64,000 nucleotides of DNA from CAXBCP01 sp047638395 (GCA_047638395.1 JBLIMV010000003.1:124001-188000), one strand, 5' to 3'. Positions 41,546 through 51,740 are shown, counted from the stretch's first letter. Notes: generated by a model from the letters alone, not told the origin. Made by a program: numbers and translations.

Positions 41546-42562
41546 ATGGCACAACGTGAAGATTTCCGGGGACTAACGGGACCGCAAAAAGCGGCGATCC
41601 TGATCCTGTCCGTGTCCGAAGACAGCGCGATGAGACTGTTCGCGCTGATGGACGACGAAGAGATCAAGGAATTGTCGCAATCCATGGCGGCGCTCGGCCG
41701 GGTCGATTCCGAAATGGTGGAGCGTTTGTTTGTTGAGTTCGCCGATCAGGTTTCGTCGACAGGATCGCTGCACGGATCCTACGAGACCACGGAACGCCTT
41801 TTGCAGAAAGCGATGCCGGGCGAGCGTGTCGAACAGATCATGGAAGAAATTCGCGGCCCCGCGGGTCGCACGATGTGGGACAAACTCGGCAATGTGTCCG
41901 AAGAGGTTCTGGCGAGTTATCTGAAGAACGAGTATCCGCAGACGGTCGCCGTTGTCCTGTCGAAAATTCGCCCCGACCATGCCGCTCGCGTGCTCGAACT
42001 GCTGCCCGACGATTTCGCGATGGAAGTGGTCACCCGCATGCTGCGGATGGAAGTCGTTCAGAAGGAAATTCTCGACGGCGTCGAGAAAACGCTGCGATCA
42101 GAATTCATGAGCAACCTCGCGCGCACCAACCGCCGCGACGCTCACGAAATGATGGCAGAGATATTCAATAACCTCGACCGGTCCAATGAAGCCCGCTTCA
42201 TCTCGTCGCTCGAAGAACTGAACCGCGATGCGGCGGAACGCATCAAGGCGCTCATGTTCACGTTCGAAGATCTCATCAAGCTCGACACCAGCGGTGTCCA
42301 GACAATGTTGCGGGTCGCCGACAAAGAAAAACTCGGCGTGGGGTTAAAGGGAGCATCGGAAGAACTTCGCGACCTGTTCTTCTCCAACATGTCCGAACGC
42401 GCCGCCAAGATTCTGCGCGAAGATATGGAAGCGATGGGGCCGGTTCGCCTCAAAGACGTCGACGAGGCGCAGATGTACCTCGTCAATCAGGCGAAAGAAC
42501 TGTCAGCCAAGGGCGAAATCGTTATCGCCGAAGGCGGCGGTGAAGATCAACTGGTTTACTGA
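41546..42562 (+). CDS. fliG: Flagellar motor switch protein FliG
   Basis: 338 aa, standard length. Torque-generating switch subunit contacting MotA and FliF. Contains KAAILILSVSEDSAMRLFALM at the N-terminus, NEYPQTVAVVLSKIRPDHAARVLELLP (EHPQ-type armadillo motif, here EYPQ), and the C-terminal charged helix FTFEDLIKLDTSGVQTMLRVAD, with RAAKILREDMEAMGPVRLKDVDEAQ. These are all diagnostic. Confidence 0.97.
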   Translation: MAQREDFRGLTGPQKAAILILSVSEDSAMRLFALMDDEEIKELSQSMAALGRVDSEMVERLFVEFADQVSSTGSLHGSYETTERLLQKAMPGERVEQIMEEIRGPAGRTMWDKLGNVSEEVLASYLKNEYPQTVAVVLSKIRPDHAARVLELLPDDFAMEVVTRMLRMEVVQKEILDGVEKTLRSEFMSNLARTNRRDAHEMMAEIFNNLDRSNEARFISSLEELNRDAAERIKALMFTFEDLIKLDTSGVQTMLRVADKEKLGVGLKGASEELRDLFFSNMSERAAKILREDMEAMGPVRLKDVDEAQMYLVNQAKELSAKGEIVIAEGGGEDQLVY

Positions 42563-42581
42563 CGAAAACCGGATAACCCAT

Positions 42582-43319
42582 ATGCAAACCACACAAAAAT
42601 TCCTGTTCGAAAACTGTTTCGACCTCGCAACACCCTTCGAAGCCGAGGTCGAGGAAGAAGAGAACCTGCCGCCGCCGCCGCCGACATTCAGCGAAGAAGA
42701 AGTTTCGCTAGCGCGCGCCCAGGGATTTGCCGAGGGCCGGACGGAAGGTATTGCCGAAATGCAGACTTCGCTCGACAACCGCATAGCAGACCTCGTCGGC
42801 GCGATGGTCGAACAGCTCAAACAACTCGACGCCAACCAGGCAGTTGCCGCCGAGGCGGCAGAGCTCCGGTTGATGGGCCTGGCCGGCGCGATTGCGAAGA
42901 AAGTAGTGCCACCGATCGTCCGCGAAAGGGCTCAGGATTCCGTTGAGGAGGTCATCCGCGAATGTCTCCCGAAATTGATGGACGAGCCACGTGTGGTCAT
43001 CCGCATACACCCGACGTTGATGGACGAGCTGCGAGCGAAAATCGATACGCTCGCCGCAAAAAGCGGCTTTGCAGGCGATATCATTCTCCTGCCCGACGAT
43101 GATTTTTCAGAAGCCGACTGCCTGATCGAATGGGCCGATGGCGGCGCGGAAAAATCCACAACCGATCTGTGGGCCGATATTGACAGAATAATGGACGCCT
43201 ATCTCGACACACCGGAGCCGACATCCGGCGGCGACACCCCGAACACGCAGCCCGACCCGGAGCCGCCCATACCGGCAGCGACGGGAACGGAATTTCCCGA
43301 GGAGAACCTGAATGGCTGA
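42582..43319 (+). CDS. fliH: Flagellar export regulator FliH (FlbE)
   Basis: 245 aa from the ATG at 42582, chosen because the family begins with a KFLF motif just after Met; an in-frame GTG at 42540 would overlap fliG by 23 bases. The FliH pattern is seen in ARAQGFAEGRTEGIAEMQ (GxxxG-type repeat), the IAKKVVPPIVRERAQDSVEEVIRECL helix and VVIRIHPTLMDEL. It holds the FliI ATPase and links it to FliN. The FliI and FliJ genes lie at 54990-56767. Confidence 0.9.
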   Translation: MQTTQKFLFENCFDLATPFEAEVEEEENLPPPPPTFSEEEVSLARAQGFAEGRTEGIAEMQTSLDNRIADLVGAMVEQLKQLDANQAVAAEAAELRLMGLAGAIAKKVVPPIVRERAQDSVEEVIRECLPKLMDEPRVVIRIHPTLMDELRAKIDTLAAKSGFAGDIILLPDDDFSEADCLIEWADGGAEKSTTDLWADIDRIMDAYLDTPEPTSGGDTPNTQPDPEPPIPAATGTEFPEENLNG

Positions 43320-43788
43320 TAACGAAGAGACCGATATGCCCGAAGACGGCACGGCGAGCCCGGACGCAACGGTCGATGAGACCGCCGCCGGGGCAGAAAC
43401 CGACGCTAATGACGGTGGCGAAGGGGGCGGCGAAAACATTGATCTCGACGAGCTTGGTGAAGCCGGCGCGGTAACAACCGGCGAAGACGGCGAAAATGAA
43501 TTGCTGGCCCAGGAAGATCCGCCGGACATCATCCGAACCGCACGGGACCTCGATGCCGTCTACGACATCCCAGTGCAACTGTCCGCGGTACTCGGCCGCG
43601 CAAACATGCAGGTCAGCCAGTTGCTCAAACTGGGGCGTGGCGCCGTTGTCGAACTCGATCGCAAGGTAGGCGAAGCGATCGATATTTACGTCAATAACCG
43701 CCTTGTCGCCCGCGGCGAAGTGGTTGTCGTCGAAGAACGGCTCGGCATCACGATGACGGAAATCATCAAATCAGATCGCACAAGCTGA
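43312..43788 (+). CDS. fliN: Flagellar motor switch protein FliN
   Basis: 158 aa. An acidic low-complexity N-terminus (about 1-65) precedes the SpoA domain (about 78-155): AVYDIPVQLSAVLGRANMQV, LLKLGRGAVVELDRKVGEA, IYVNNRLVARGEVVVVEERLG. Forms the base of the C ring with FliM and docks FliH. Start overlaps the fliH stop by 8 bases. Confidence 0.95.
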   Translation: MADNEETDMPEDGTASPDATVDETAAGAETDANDGGEGGGENIDLDELGEAGAVTTGEDGENELLAQEDPPDIIRTARDLDAVYDIPVQLSAVLGRANMQVSQLLKLGRGAVVELDRKVGEAIDIYVNNRLVARGEVVVVEERLGITMTEIIKSDRTS

Positions 43789-43806
43789 CCGGGAAGGCAG
43801 ACTGTC

Positions 43807-44643
43807 ATGGCGCGAACGCAATTCAGTGATACCTACACGGCTGGCGAGGTTCTTGAGGGTCGGCGGAGCAGACGGATCGATCCGGCGACAATAGTTGGCC
43901 TGATCGCCGCGTTTGGCCTGGTTGCGCTCGCGATGGCCATCGGCGGCTCGCCCGAATCTTTCCTTGATGCACCCGCCCTTTTGATTGTCCTGGGCGGGAC
44001 ATTTGGCGTCACCATTATTTCGTATTCCCTGCGAGACGTCCTCCGCACCCAGCCGATCATTGCCAAGACAATTCTGCGCTCTGTCCCGCAGCCCGAAAAG
44101 ACAGCGCAAAAGATGCTCGAACTCGCCATGCTGTCACGCCAGCGCGGCGCCCTCGCGATAGAGGAAGCCGTGAATACCGAGATCGGCAACCCCTTCGGGC
44201 GGCGCGCGCTTCAAATGGTCGTCGACGGTCAAACCCCGGAAGACATTGAAATCGTTCTGAAGCGCGAGATCGATGAAATGATGCACCGTCACTACAACGG
44301 TGCAGGAATTCTTCGGAAGGCGGCAGAAACCGCCCCGGCAATGGGACTGATCGGCACGCTCATCGGCCTGGTCCAGATGTTGGGCAACCTCGACGATCCG
44401 GCGACGATCGGCCCCAATATGGCGATCGCCCTGCTAACGACTTTTTACGGCGCTGTGCTGTCGAGCATGCTGTTCGCTCCCTTGGCGTCGAAGCTTGAAT
44501 TGAATTCAGAAAAAGAGGCGCTCAATGCCCGCATCTATATGTTTGCCGCCGCATCGATCGGCCGGCAGGAAAATCCGCGACGACTGGAAGCTCTCATGAA
44601 CGCGCTTCTGCCGCCCGCCAACCGCCTATCAACGTTCGCCTGA
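43807..44643 (+). CDS. motA: Flagellar stator protein MotA
   Basis: 278 aa MotA/PomA family. Four transmembrane segments (about 27-50, 56-76, 175-198, 210-230). Motifs include IVGLIAAFGLVALAMAIGG, PALLIVLGGTFGVTIISY, AETAPAMGLIGTLIGLVQML with the channel-lining Pro, and NMAIALLTTFYGAVLSSMLF. The cytoplasmic loop between helices 2 and 3 contacts FliG. It is placed in the early fliF operon between fliN and flbD, far from motB (2114). Confidence 0.93.
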   Translation: MARTQFSDTYTAGEVLEGRRSRRIDPATIVGLIAAFGLVALAMAIGGSPESFLDAPALLIVLGGTFGVTIISYSLRDVLRTQPIIAKTILRSVPQPEKTAQKMLELAMLSRQRGALAIEEAVNTEIGNPFGRRALQMVVDGQTPEDIEIVLKREIDEMMHRHYNGAGILRKAAETAPAMGLIGTLIGLVQMLGNLDDPATIGPNMAIALLTTFYGAVLSSMLFAPLASKLELNSEKEALNARIYMFAAASIGRQENPRRLEALMNALLPPANRLSTFA

Positions 44644-44669
44644 TCGACCGGGCCAAGGAGAAAAACCAG

Positions 44670-46067
44670 ATGCGACTTCTTATTGTTGGATCGTTAAACG
44701 GCCAGATCGGCGCAGCGAGCCAAATTGCCATGGCCCGAGGCGCCACTGTCGCCCATGTCGACGATGTCGAAAGTGCCCTGCACTCTTTGCGTTCGGGACA
44801 GGGCGCCGACCTCGTCATGGCCGATATCAAGCTCGATATCAAACACCTGGTCGACAGCCTGACACTGGAACGGATCAGCGTACCGGTCATCGGTTGCGGT
44901 ATCGGCAATGATACCGAATCCGCCGTTCGGGCGATTAACGCCGGCGCCAAGGAATACGTCCCCCTGCCACCGGATGCGAATATGATCGCAGCGGTTCTCG
45001 AGGCGGTTACCGAGGAAGCGAACGCCATCGTGTTTCGGGACCCGGCGATGGATAACCTTCTCAAGCTTGCCGATCAGGTCGCAGGCAGCGATGCAAGCAT
45101 TCTGATCACCGGCGAAAGCGGCACCGGTAAAGAATTGCTGGCGCGTTACGTGCACCAGAAGAGCAAGCGCGCCAAAGAACAGTTTATTTCGGTGAACTGC
45201 GCAGCCATTCCCGAAAATCTGCTGGAATCTGAACTTTTCGGCCATGAAAAAGGCGCGTTTACAGGCGCTGTTGCCCGCCGGGTCGGCAAATTTGAAGAAG
45301 CCAATGGCGGCACGCTTCTGCTCGACGAAATCAGCGAAATGGATCCCCGGCTTCAGGCAAAGCTCCTGCGCGCGGTGCAGGAACGCGAGATCGATCGTGT
45401 CGGCGGCACCACGCCGATCAAGGTGGATATCCGCCTGCTGGCCACATCCAACCGCGATCTCGAAGCCGAAGTCCGCAAGGGCACGTTCAGGGAAGATCTA
45501 CTTTTCCGCCTGAACGTTATCAGCCTCCAGATTCCATCACTGCGAGACCGTCCGGCCGATGTTGAGATGCTGGCATCGCATTTTATCCGGAAGTATTCCG
45601 ACGCCAACGATGTTGCTACCCGCCCCCTCAGCGAGGCGGCCTTCGAAAAACTACGGACCCATGCATGGCGCGGGAACGTGCGTGAACTCGAAAACACCAT
45701 GCACCGCGCGGTCCTGCTGTCCAACGGCGATGTCATCGGGCCCGAAGCCGTCATGCTCGCCGGGTCGACCGCGCCGAACGGTCCTGCCGGAGAAGTCACA
45801 AGCACCCCGGACGCCAGCGATGCACAGACAGCCGACGGGGCAGGCGCAGACGATGCGGCGTCGGTCCGGCTGCTCGTCGGGCGGACGGTTGCAGACGTGG
45901 AACGCGATCTGATCGTCGACACGCTGTATCATTGCCTCGGCAACCGAACGCATGCCGCGAATATTCTCGGTATCTCGATCCGGACCCTGCGCAACAAGCT
46001 GAAGCAATACACCGAAGACGGGGTCGCCATTCCGATCCCCGGTGAAATCAACCGCGCCGCGTACTAG
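44670..46067 (+). CDS. flbD: Sigma54-dependent flagellar regulator FlbD
   Basis: 465 aa. Activates late flagellar sigma54 promoters and represses fliF in Caulobacter. N-terminal domain (about 1-115) has a receiver fold but a broken phosphorylation pocket: the acidic pair after the first strand is replaced (LLIVGSLNGQ) and the usual KPF is YVPLPPD. FlbD is known to depend on FliX. AAA+ domain about 127-350: Walker A GESGTGKE (148-155), sigma54-contact GAFTGA (195-200), and Walker B GGTLLLDEI. C-terminal HTH (HAANILGISIRTLRNKLKQY). Candidate binding sites in the window are described under the operator entries. Confidence 0.95.
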   Translation: MRLLIVGSLNGQIGAASQIAMARGATVAHVDDVESALHSLRSGQGADLVMADIKLDIKHLVDSLTLERISVPVIGCGIGNDTESAVRAINAGAKEYVPLPPDANMIAAVLEAVTEEANAIVFRDPAMDNLLKLADQVAGSDASILITGESGTGKELLARYVHQKSKRAKEQFISVNCAAIPENLLESELFGHEKGAFTGAVARRVGKFEEANGGTLLLDEISEMDPRLQAKLLRAVQEREIDRVGGTTPIKVDIRLLATSNRDLEAEVRKGTFREDLLFRLNVISLQIPSLRDRPADVEMLASHFIRKYSDANDVATRPLSEAAFEKLRTHAWRGNVRELENTMHRAVLLSNGDVIGPEAVMLAGSTAPNGPAGEVTSTPDASDAQTADGAGADDAASVRLLVGRTVADVERDLIVDTLYHCLGNRTHAANILGISIRTLRNKLKQYTEDGVAIPIPGEINRAAY

Positions 46068-46089
46068 GCCATTTCGGAGAGACTGACAC

Positions 46090-48270
46090 ATGGCTGACGC
46101 AGCAGCCGAAACCGGCCCAGCGCCGGATACCGGCAGCGCAGATGGCGGCGGCGCCCCCGTAACGATTGACGGAACGGCGAGTCCCGCCGGATTCTCCGCA
46201 TCGTCGTTACGATTCAACCCGTTCACCGCTCTCGCGAAGCGTGGCGATATCGCCCTTGCGCTTGGCCTGATGTGCATCCTCGCGGTGTTGATCATGCCAC
46301 TGCCGCGCTGGATGCTCGATTTCGGGCTGGCGTTGTCAATCACGTTTTCGGTACTGATCCTGATGACAGTGATGTTCATCAACCGGGCGCTGGATTTCAG
46401 TTCGTTCCCGACCATCCTGCTCTTGGCGACCGTCCTGCGATTATCGCTCAATCTTGCATCGACACGCCTGATCCTCGCCAACGGCCACGAAGGTACAGCG
46501 GCCGCAGGCTCTGTCATCGAGGCCTTCGGCGGCTTTGTTATGGGCGGCAATTTCGTGATCGGGATTATCGTCTTTGCAATCCTGGTATTGGTCAATTTCG
46601 TCGTCATCACCAAGGGTTCAGGCCGCATCGCCGAGGTCGCGGCCCGGTTCTCCCTCGACGCGATGCCGGGCAAGCAGATGGCGATCGACGCCGATTTGTC
46701 GGCAGGTCTCATCGACGAAAACACGGCGCGAACACGGCGCAAGGAACTGGAAGACGAAAGTAACTTCTTCGGCTCCATGGACGGTGCGGCAAAGTTCGTC
46801 CGTGGCGATGCAGTCGCCGGTCTTATCATCACGCTGATCAATGTTGTCGGCGGCATCATTATTGGTGTCGCCCAGAACGGCATGTCGTTGGGCGACGCAT
46901 CGCAGGCCTATACAATGCTGACCGTGGGCGACGGCCTGGTCAGCCAGATTCCGGCGCTGATCGTATCGACCGCCGCCGGTATGCTGGTCTCGAAATCGGC
47001 CTCTATCGGGTCCGCCGACAAGGCAGTGTTCGGACAACTCGGCGGCTATCCGAGCGCGCTCGGCCTCAGCTCTTTCCTGATGGCCAGCCTGTCACTGTTG
47101 CCCGGCATTCCGATGTTGCCGTTTATGGGTATCGCCGTGATTACAGGTGGCATCGCTTACATGGTGGGCAAGAAGCAGGCCCGTGCCGCAGAAGATGTGG
47201 TCGAGTCCGACAAAAGAGACATGCCGCTGCCCGCCGAGGAACCAATCTCGTCCGCGCTCCAGCTTGACGACATCCGCATCGAGCTTGGGTACGGGCTACT
47301 CGCCATGGTCAACTCGCCCGGCGGCGCCCTGCTGACGGATCAGATCAAGGGTCTGCGGCGTCAGCTTGCAAACGAAATCGGCTTCGTGATGCCCGCCGTG
47401 CGCATCCAGGACAACATGCAGCTTCCCGCCAACAGCTACATGATACACGTCAAGGAAATCGGCGCCGGGGACGGCGAGGTGCGACCCAACAGCCTGCTGG
47501 TGATGGATCCACGCGGCGACAAGATCGAGCTGCCCGGTGAAGAAACGGTGGAGCCGACATTCGGTCTGCCGGCAATGTGGGTGCCGGAAGGGTCGCGCGA
47601 AGAAGCATCTTTCCGCGGCTACACCGTTGTCGACCCGCCGACCGTAATCACGACGCACCTTACCGAAATCATCAAGGACAACGTCGCGGAACTCCTCTCC
47701 TATTCCGAGACACAGAAACTGCTGGACGAACTCGATGCCGACCAGGGCAAGCTGGTCGACGATCTGATTCCCAACCAGATTTCTGTCGGCGGCGTTCAGC
47801 GTGTGCTCAAAAACCTGCTGCAGGAGCGTATCTCGATCCGCGACCTCTCGACGATCCTGGAAGGAATTTCGGAGGCCTGTTCGTTCACCCAGAACCCGGC
47901 GATGCTGACGGAACATGTCCGTGCGCGGCTGGCGCGCCAGATCAGCCATACGGCGACCAACGAAGCCGGCTACGTCCCACTTGTGACGTTGTCTTCGGAC
48001 TGGGAACAATCCTTCGCCGAATCCCTTATCGGACAGGGCGAGGAAGTGCAGCTGTCGCTGCCGCCAAGCAGGCTTCAGGAATTCATCGGCGAGGTCCGCG
48101 AAACCTTCGACCGCTTTGCCATGATGGGGGAGACCCCTGCCCTTTTGACCAGCCCCGCGCTGCGCCCCTATGTGCGCTCTATCGTGGAACGGTTCCGACC
48201 GACAACGATGGTACTGTCCCAGAACGAGATCCACCCGAAGGTAAAAATCAAAACGCTTGGAACCATCTGA
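46090..48270 (+). CDS. flhA: Flagellar export gate protein FlhA
   Basis: Core membrane component of the flagellar type III export apparatus. 726 aa, the normal length plus a short disordered N-terminus. About eight transmembrane helices in the first ~340 residues, with MFINRALDFSSFPTILLLATVLRLSLNLASTR and FVVITKGSGRIAEVAARFSLDAMPGKQMAIDADL (FHIPEP-type region). The C-terminal cytoplasmic domain has LLSYSETQKLLDEL and PNQISVGGVQRVLKNLLQERISIRDL. Last gene of the fliF operon seen here. Confidence 0.97.
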   Translation: MADAAAETGPAPDTGSADGGGAPVTIDGTASPAGFSASSLRFNPFTALAKRGDIALALGLMCILAVLIMPLPRWMLDFGLALSITFSVLILMTVMFINRALDFSSFPTILLLATVLRLSLNLASTRLILANGHEGTAAAGSVIEAFGGFVMGGNFVIGIIVFAILVLVNFVVITKGSGRIAEVAARFSLDAMPGKQMAIDADLSAGLIDENTARTRRKELEDESNFFGSMDGAAKFVRGDAVAGLIITLINVVGGIIIGVAQNGMSLGDASQAYTMLTVGDGLVSQIPALIVSTAAGMLVSKSASIGSADKAVFGQLGGYPSALGLSSFLMASLSLLPGIPMLPFMGIAVITGGIAYMVGKKQARAAEDVVESDKRDMPLPAEEPISSALQLDDIRIELGYGLLAMVNSPGGALLTDQIKGLRRQLANEIGFVMPAVRIQDNMQLPANSYMIHVKEIGAGDGEVRPNSLLVMDPRGDKIELPGEETVEPTFGLPAMWVPEGSREEASFRGYTVVDPPTVITTHLTEIIKDNVAELLSYSETQKLLDELDADQGKLVDDLIPNQISVGGVQRVLKNLLQERISIRDLSTILEGISEACSFTQNPAMLTEHVRARLARQISHTATNEAGYVPLVTLSSDWEQSFAESLIGQGEEVQLSLPPSRLQEFIGEVRETFDRFAMMGETPALLTSPALRPYVRSIVERFRPTTMVLSQNEIHPKVKIKTLGTI

Positions 48271-48353
48271 CCGGTTCCCGTTCGCCAATCGGGTTGTTTT
48301 GGGTAAACTCCGACCCATGACATGTTTAATCCTATCCCCGAGCGCCGCCAGCG

Positions 48354-50207
48354 ATGCGTAGACGCAAGTCACTGATTGTCTTTGGCATGCTCGTGATTGC
48401 AATGGGCGGTCTTGCCCTGTGGCAGACAGGGTATTGGGCCCGCAGTTTCGTTGTGTCCGATATCCGCGAGCGCAGCGGCGATATCCTCAACCTGGTGGTC
48501 GAAAACCTGCGGGGCGAGCTGTCGAAGTTTCAATACCAGCCAAGCCTGCTGGCGTTCGATCCGGCATTTGAAAAAGCACTGTCGGATGACGCATCATCGG
48601 GCGATGTGATACGGGCGAACGAACAACTTGTCCGGTTTAACGACATATCGGGTGCCGCCGCCACATTCCTTCTCGACCGGTCGGGACGGACCGTGGCCGC
48701 CAGCAACTGGCAATCCTCCGACAGCTTTGTGGGCCGCGGCTACAGCTATCGGCCCTATTTTCATCAGGCGATGCAGGGGAGCCTTGGGCGGGATTTCGCC
48801 ATCGAGCCGGAAACCAGCGAACGCAGCTACTATTTCGCCCACCCCATACGCATCCGGTCCAGAACGCTGGGAGCGGTTGTCGTCAAGATCGCCATCGACA
48901 GGCTGGAGCCCAGCTGGCTTTCGTCGGATAACACAATTCTTGTGGTCGACCGGGACGGCGTGGTGTTTCTCAGCACCCACCCGGACTGGCGCTTCAGGAG
49001 CCTGGCGCCTCTTACCGAAGCGGCCAGAAACAAGCTGATCCTGTCACGGCGTTACGGGACCCGGGATATTCCAGCAATACCGATAACAGACCGTTCTGCA
49101 GCTGACTTTCTGTCGATCGAAGATACGCCGTGGCATGGAAGCGGCACCACCCGGACGGCACCGACAACGACGTATCTTGTTCAAAGCAAGGAAATGAATG
49201 AGGCCGGATGGCGCGTCCTCATCCTGTCGAACACAGCAAGCGTCGACCAGCAGGTCAAAATCTGGAGCGCCATCGTCGCCATCGTCATCGTCAGCCTGTT
49301 ACTTCTTGCCGCCAATATTTATCAGCGGCGGCGTCGCTACAGCGAACGTCTTGCCCTTCAGGAAGCAGCGAAAGCGCAGCTTGAAGGCCAGGTGGCTGCC
49401 AGAACGACAGACCTGACCGAAGCGAACGCTCATTTGCGCAGCGAAATCACAGAACGGCACAAGACGGAAACGCAGTTGCGCCAGACGCAGGCGGAACTGG
49501 TGCAGGCAACAAAACTGGCGGCCCTCGGCCAGATGTCCGCCGGTCTGAGCCACGAGCTGAATCAACCGTTGACGGCGATACGGTCCTATTCTGACAACGC
49601 GCGCACATTCCTGGACCGCGATCAGGTAGAACCCGCCCGGTCTAACCTGAAAGCAATCTCCGAACTGACAGAGCGTATGGGCAGGATCATCAAAAATCTC
49701 CGCACCTATGCCCGGAACGAACCTGTTGCCTTGCGCGCGGTCCCGGTAAACCAAGCCATTACCGAATCCCTTGCATTGATGGACGCGCGGATCAGGACAG
49801 AAAACGTAAACGTATCCGTCGATCTGCCGGCGACAGACCCTATTGTGACCGCCGGCGCAGTTCGATTACAGCAGGTGCTCGTAAACCTGATCTCAAATGC
49901 GCTGGACGCGATGCAGGACACTTCCGAAAAGCATCTATTTCTATCCGTCGACGCATCGGCATCGGGAATCGGGATTACCGTTCGCGATACCGGCGCCGGC
50001 ATTGTTCAGGACGACATAGACAAACTGTTCGATCCGTTCTTTTCAACCAAGGATGTCGGCGAAGGTATGGGGCTCGGACTGTCGATCACGTATGGCATTA
50101 TCAAACAATTCGGCGGCGAGATCTCCGCCGCCAATCACCCCAAAGGCGGCGCCAGCTTCACGGTGAGATTGGCGGCGACAGCGGCCGCAGCAGGAGAAGC
50201 CGCATGA
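48354..50207 (+). CDS. dctB: C4-dicarboxylate sensor kinase DctB
   Basis: 617 aa membrane histidine kinase. Transmembrane helices at about 7-25 and 305-322 flank a periplasmic tandem-PAS-type sensor. After a coiled coil comes the H-box (GQMSAGLSHELNQPLTAIRSYSDNAR) and the ATPase boxes (LVNLISNALDAMQ, VRDTGAGIVQDDIDKLFDPFFSTK, GMGLGLSITYGII). It senses dicarboxylates and phosphorylates DctD. The stop overlaps dctD (ATGA). Confidence 0.93.
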   Translation: MRRRKSLIVFGMLVIAMGGLALWQTGYWARSFVVSDIRERSGDILNLVVENLRGELSKFQYQPSLLAFDPAFEKALSDDASSGDVIRANEQLVRFNDISGAAATFLLDRSGRTVAASNWQSSDSFVGRGYSYRPYFHQAMQGSLGRDFAIEPETSERSYYFAHPIRIRSRTLGAVVVKIAIDRLEPSWLSSDNTILVVDRDGVVFLSTHPDWRFRSLAPLTEAARNKLILSRRYGTRDIPAIPITDRSAADFLSIEDTPWHGSGTTRTAPTTTYLVQSKEMNEAGWRVLILSNTASVDQQVKIWSAIVAIVIVSLLLLAANIYQRRRRYSERLALQEAAKAQLEGQVAARTTDLTEANAHLRSEITERHKTETQLRQTQAELVQATKLAALGQMSAGLSHELNQPLTAIRSYSDNARTFLDRDQVEPARSNLKAISELTERMGRIIKNLRTYARNEPVALRAVPVNQAITESLALMDARIRTENVNVSVDLPATDPIVTAGAVRLQQVLVNLISNALDAMQDTSEKHLFLSVDASASGIGITVRDTGAGIVQDDIDKLFDPFFSTKDVGEGMGLGLSITYGIIKQFGGEISAANHPKGGASFTVRLAATAAAAGEAA

Positions 50208-51547
50208 CAGGGCAGGTTCTGTTTATCGATGATGAAGAGCATCTCCGGGTTGCGTGCTCGCAAGCACTTGAACTCGCCGGCTTCGACGTGGAATGCCATG
50301 CGTCGGCCGGTGACGCGTTGGAACGTATCGACAGTCATTGGCCGGGTGTTATCGTCACCGATGTGAAAATGGCCGGTATGACCGGCCTTGAGCTGATGAC
50401 CACCGCGCTCGAACGGGACCCGGAACTACCCGTGATCCTGATTACCGGGCACGGTGACGTACCGATGGCGGTCGATGCGATGCGCGACGGCGCCTACGAC
50501 TTTATCGAAAAACCTTTTGCATCCGAGATACTGGTAGACGCGGTGCACCGCGCGGCGGACAAACGTAAGCTGGTGCTCGAAAACCGGGCGTTACGCGAAG
50601 CAATCAGCGGCGCCACCCGGCTAGAAAACATGATTGTCGGCACCACGCCGGCGACCGGCAAGTTGCGGGACGAGGTTGCCAGTCTTGCAGGGACCGATGC
50701 CGATATTCTGATCCGCGGCGAAACCGGTACCGGTAAGGAGCTGGTCGCCCGGGCACTCCATCAGCTCAGCCCCCGGGCAGACCGGCATTTCGTTCCGATC
50801 AACTGCGCGGCACTGCCTGAAACACTGATCGAGAGCGAATTGTTCGGCCACGTGCGTGGCGCCTTCACCGGTGCGAACGAAAACCGTATCGGCAAGTTCG
50901 AATACGCGACCGGCGGGACACTGTTTCTCGACGAAATCGAAAGCATGCCGCTGGAACTGCAGGGACGTTTGTTACGTGTGCTCGAAGACCGGCTCGTTGT
51001 GCCGCTCGGATCCAACACTGAGGTGCCGGTCGATGTCCGGGTCATCGCTGCAACCAAAGCGGACCTGAAGGAAAAAGCCGGCGGGTCCTTCCGCGAAGAC
51101 CTGTTTTACCGCCTCAACGTCCTCGCCATTTCTGTGCCACCGTTGCGCGATCGCCAGGACGATATCCTGCCGCTGATGCTGCATTTCCTCGACCAGGCAT
51201 CCCTTCGCTTCAAACGCCCGGCACCCGACCTGTCACCGCAGGATATAGCCTCCCTCACCACGCATCGCTGGCCGGGAAATGTGCGGGAGCTCAAAAACGC
51301 AGCGATGCGCTTTGCCCTTGGACAGGGCCTCGGGATGGAGGCCACCCGCGAAAATACGGTCGAAAACACGGTGGGTGTGTTGGCAGACCAGGTCGGTACC
51401 TTCGAAAAATCGGTCATTCGGGCGTGTCTCGAACGCCATGATTATCGCCTCAAGCCAACATATGAAGAACTCGGCGTTTCGCGCAAAACCCTCTACGACA
51501 AAATCCGGAAATACGAACTGGGCGACAACGCCCTGAACGAAGATTAG
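50204..51547 (+). CDS. dctD: C4-dicarboxylate response regulator DctD
   Basis: 447 aa sigma54 activator. Intact receiver (DDEEH, phosphorylation Asp in VIVTDVKMAG, Lys in FIEKPF). AAA+ domain with GETGTGKE, GAFTGA and GGTLFLDEIESM. C-terminal HTH (YEELGVSRKTLYDKIRKYEL). It should activate the sigma54 promoter at 51741 upstream of dctP. Confidence 0.94.
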   Translation: MTGQVLFIDDEEHLRVACSQALELAGFDVECHASAGDALERIDSHWPGVIVTDVKMAGMTGLELMTTALERDPELPVILITGHGDVPMAVDAMRDGAYDFIEKPFASEILVDAVHRAADKRKLVLENRALREAISGATRLENMIVGTTPATGKLRDEVASLAGTDADILIRGETGTGKELVARALHQLSPRADRHFVPINCAALPETLIESELFGHVRGAFTGANENRIGKFEYATGGTLFLDEIESMPLELQGRLLRVLEDRLVVPLGSNTEVPVDVRVIAATKADLKEKAGGSFREDLFYRLNVLAISVPPLRDRQDDILPLMLHFLDQASLRFKRPAPDLSPQDIASLTTHRWPGNVRELKNAAMRFALGQGLGMEATRENTVENTVGVLADQVGTFEKSVIRACLERHDYRLKPTYEELGVSRKTLYDKIRKYELGDNALNED

Positions 51548-51581
51548 GGACAGCTCCGACGCAGCGGCCATCACGGCAAAA

Positions 51582-51632
51582 TTGTGTAAGTTTCTCCCCG
51601 CAATTTGGATATTTGGGTAGAACGTTACACAA
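51582..51632. promoter_or_regulatory. Inverted repeat upstream of dctP, possible DctD site
   Basis: TTGTGTAA (51582-51589) and TTACACAA (51625-51632) form an 8-bp inverted repeat, about 110-160 bp upstream of the dctP sigma54 promoter. This is a reasonable enhancer distance. I cannot confirm it matches a known DctD consensus. Confidence 0.4.
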
Positions 51633-51740
51633 AGCTGTGCCCACAGCGCGCCAGTGCCGCGACCGATTCATAAAAAATTAATACTTGGAATCAATTCGCT
51701 AGCGAATGAAATTTCACAACGCCACCCACTCGTCGGTTTG

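Noticed and set aside
48278..48300. Terminator after flhA
   Set aside because: Only a 4-bp CCCG/CGGG stem before TTGTTTT; too weak to call.
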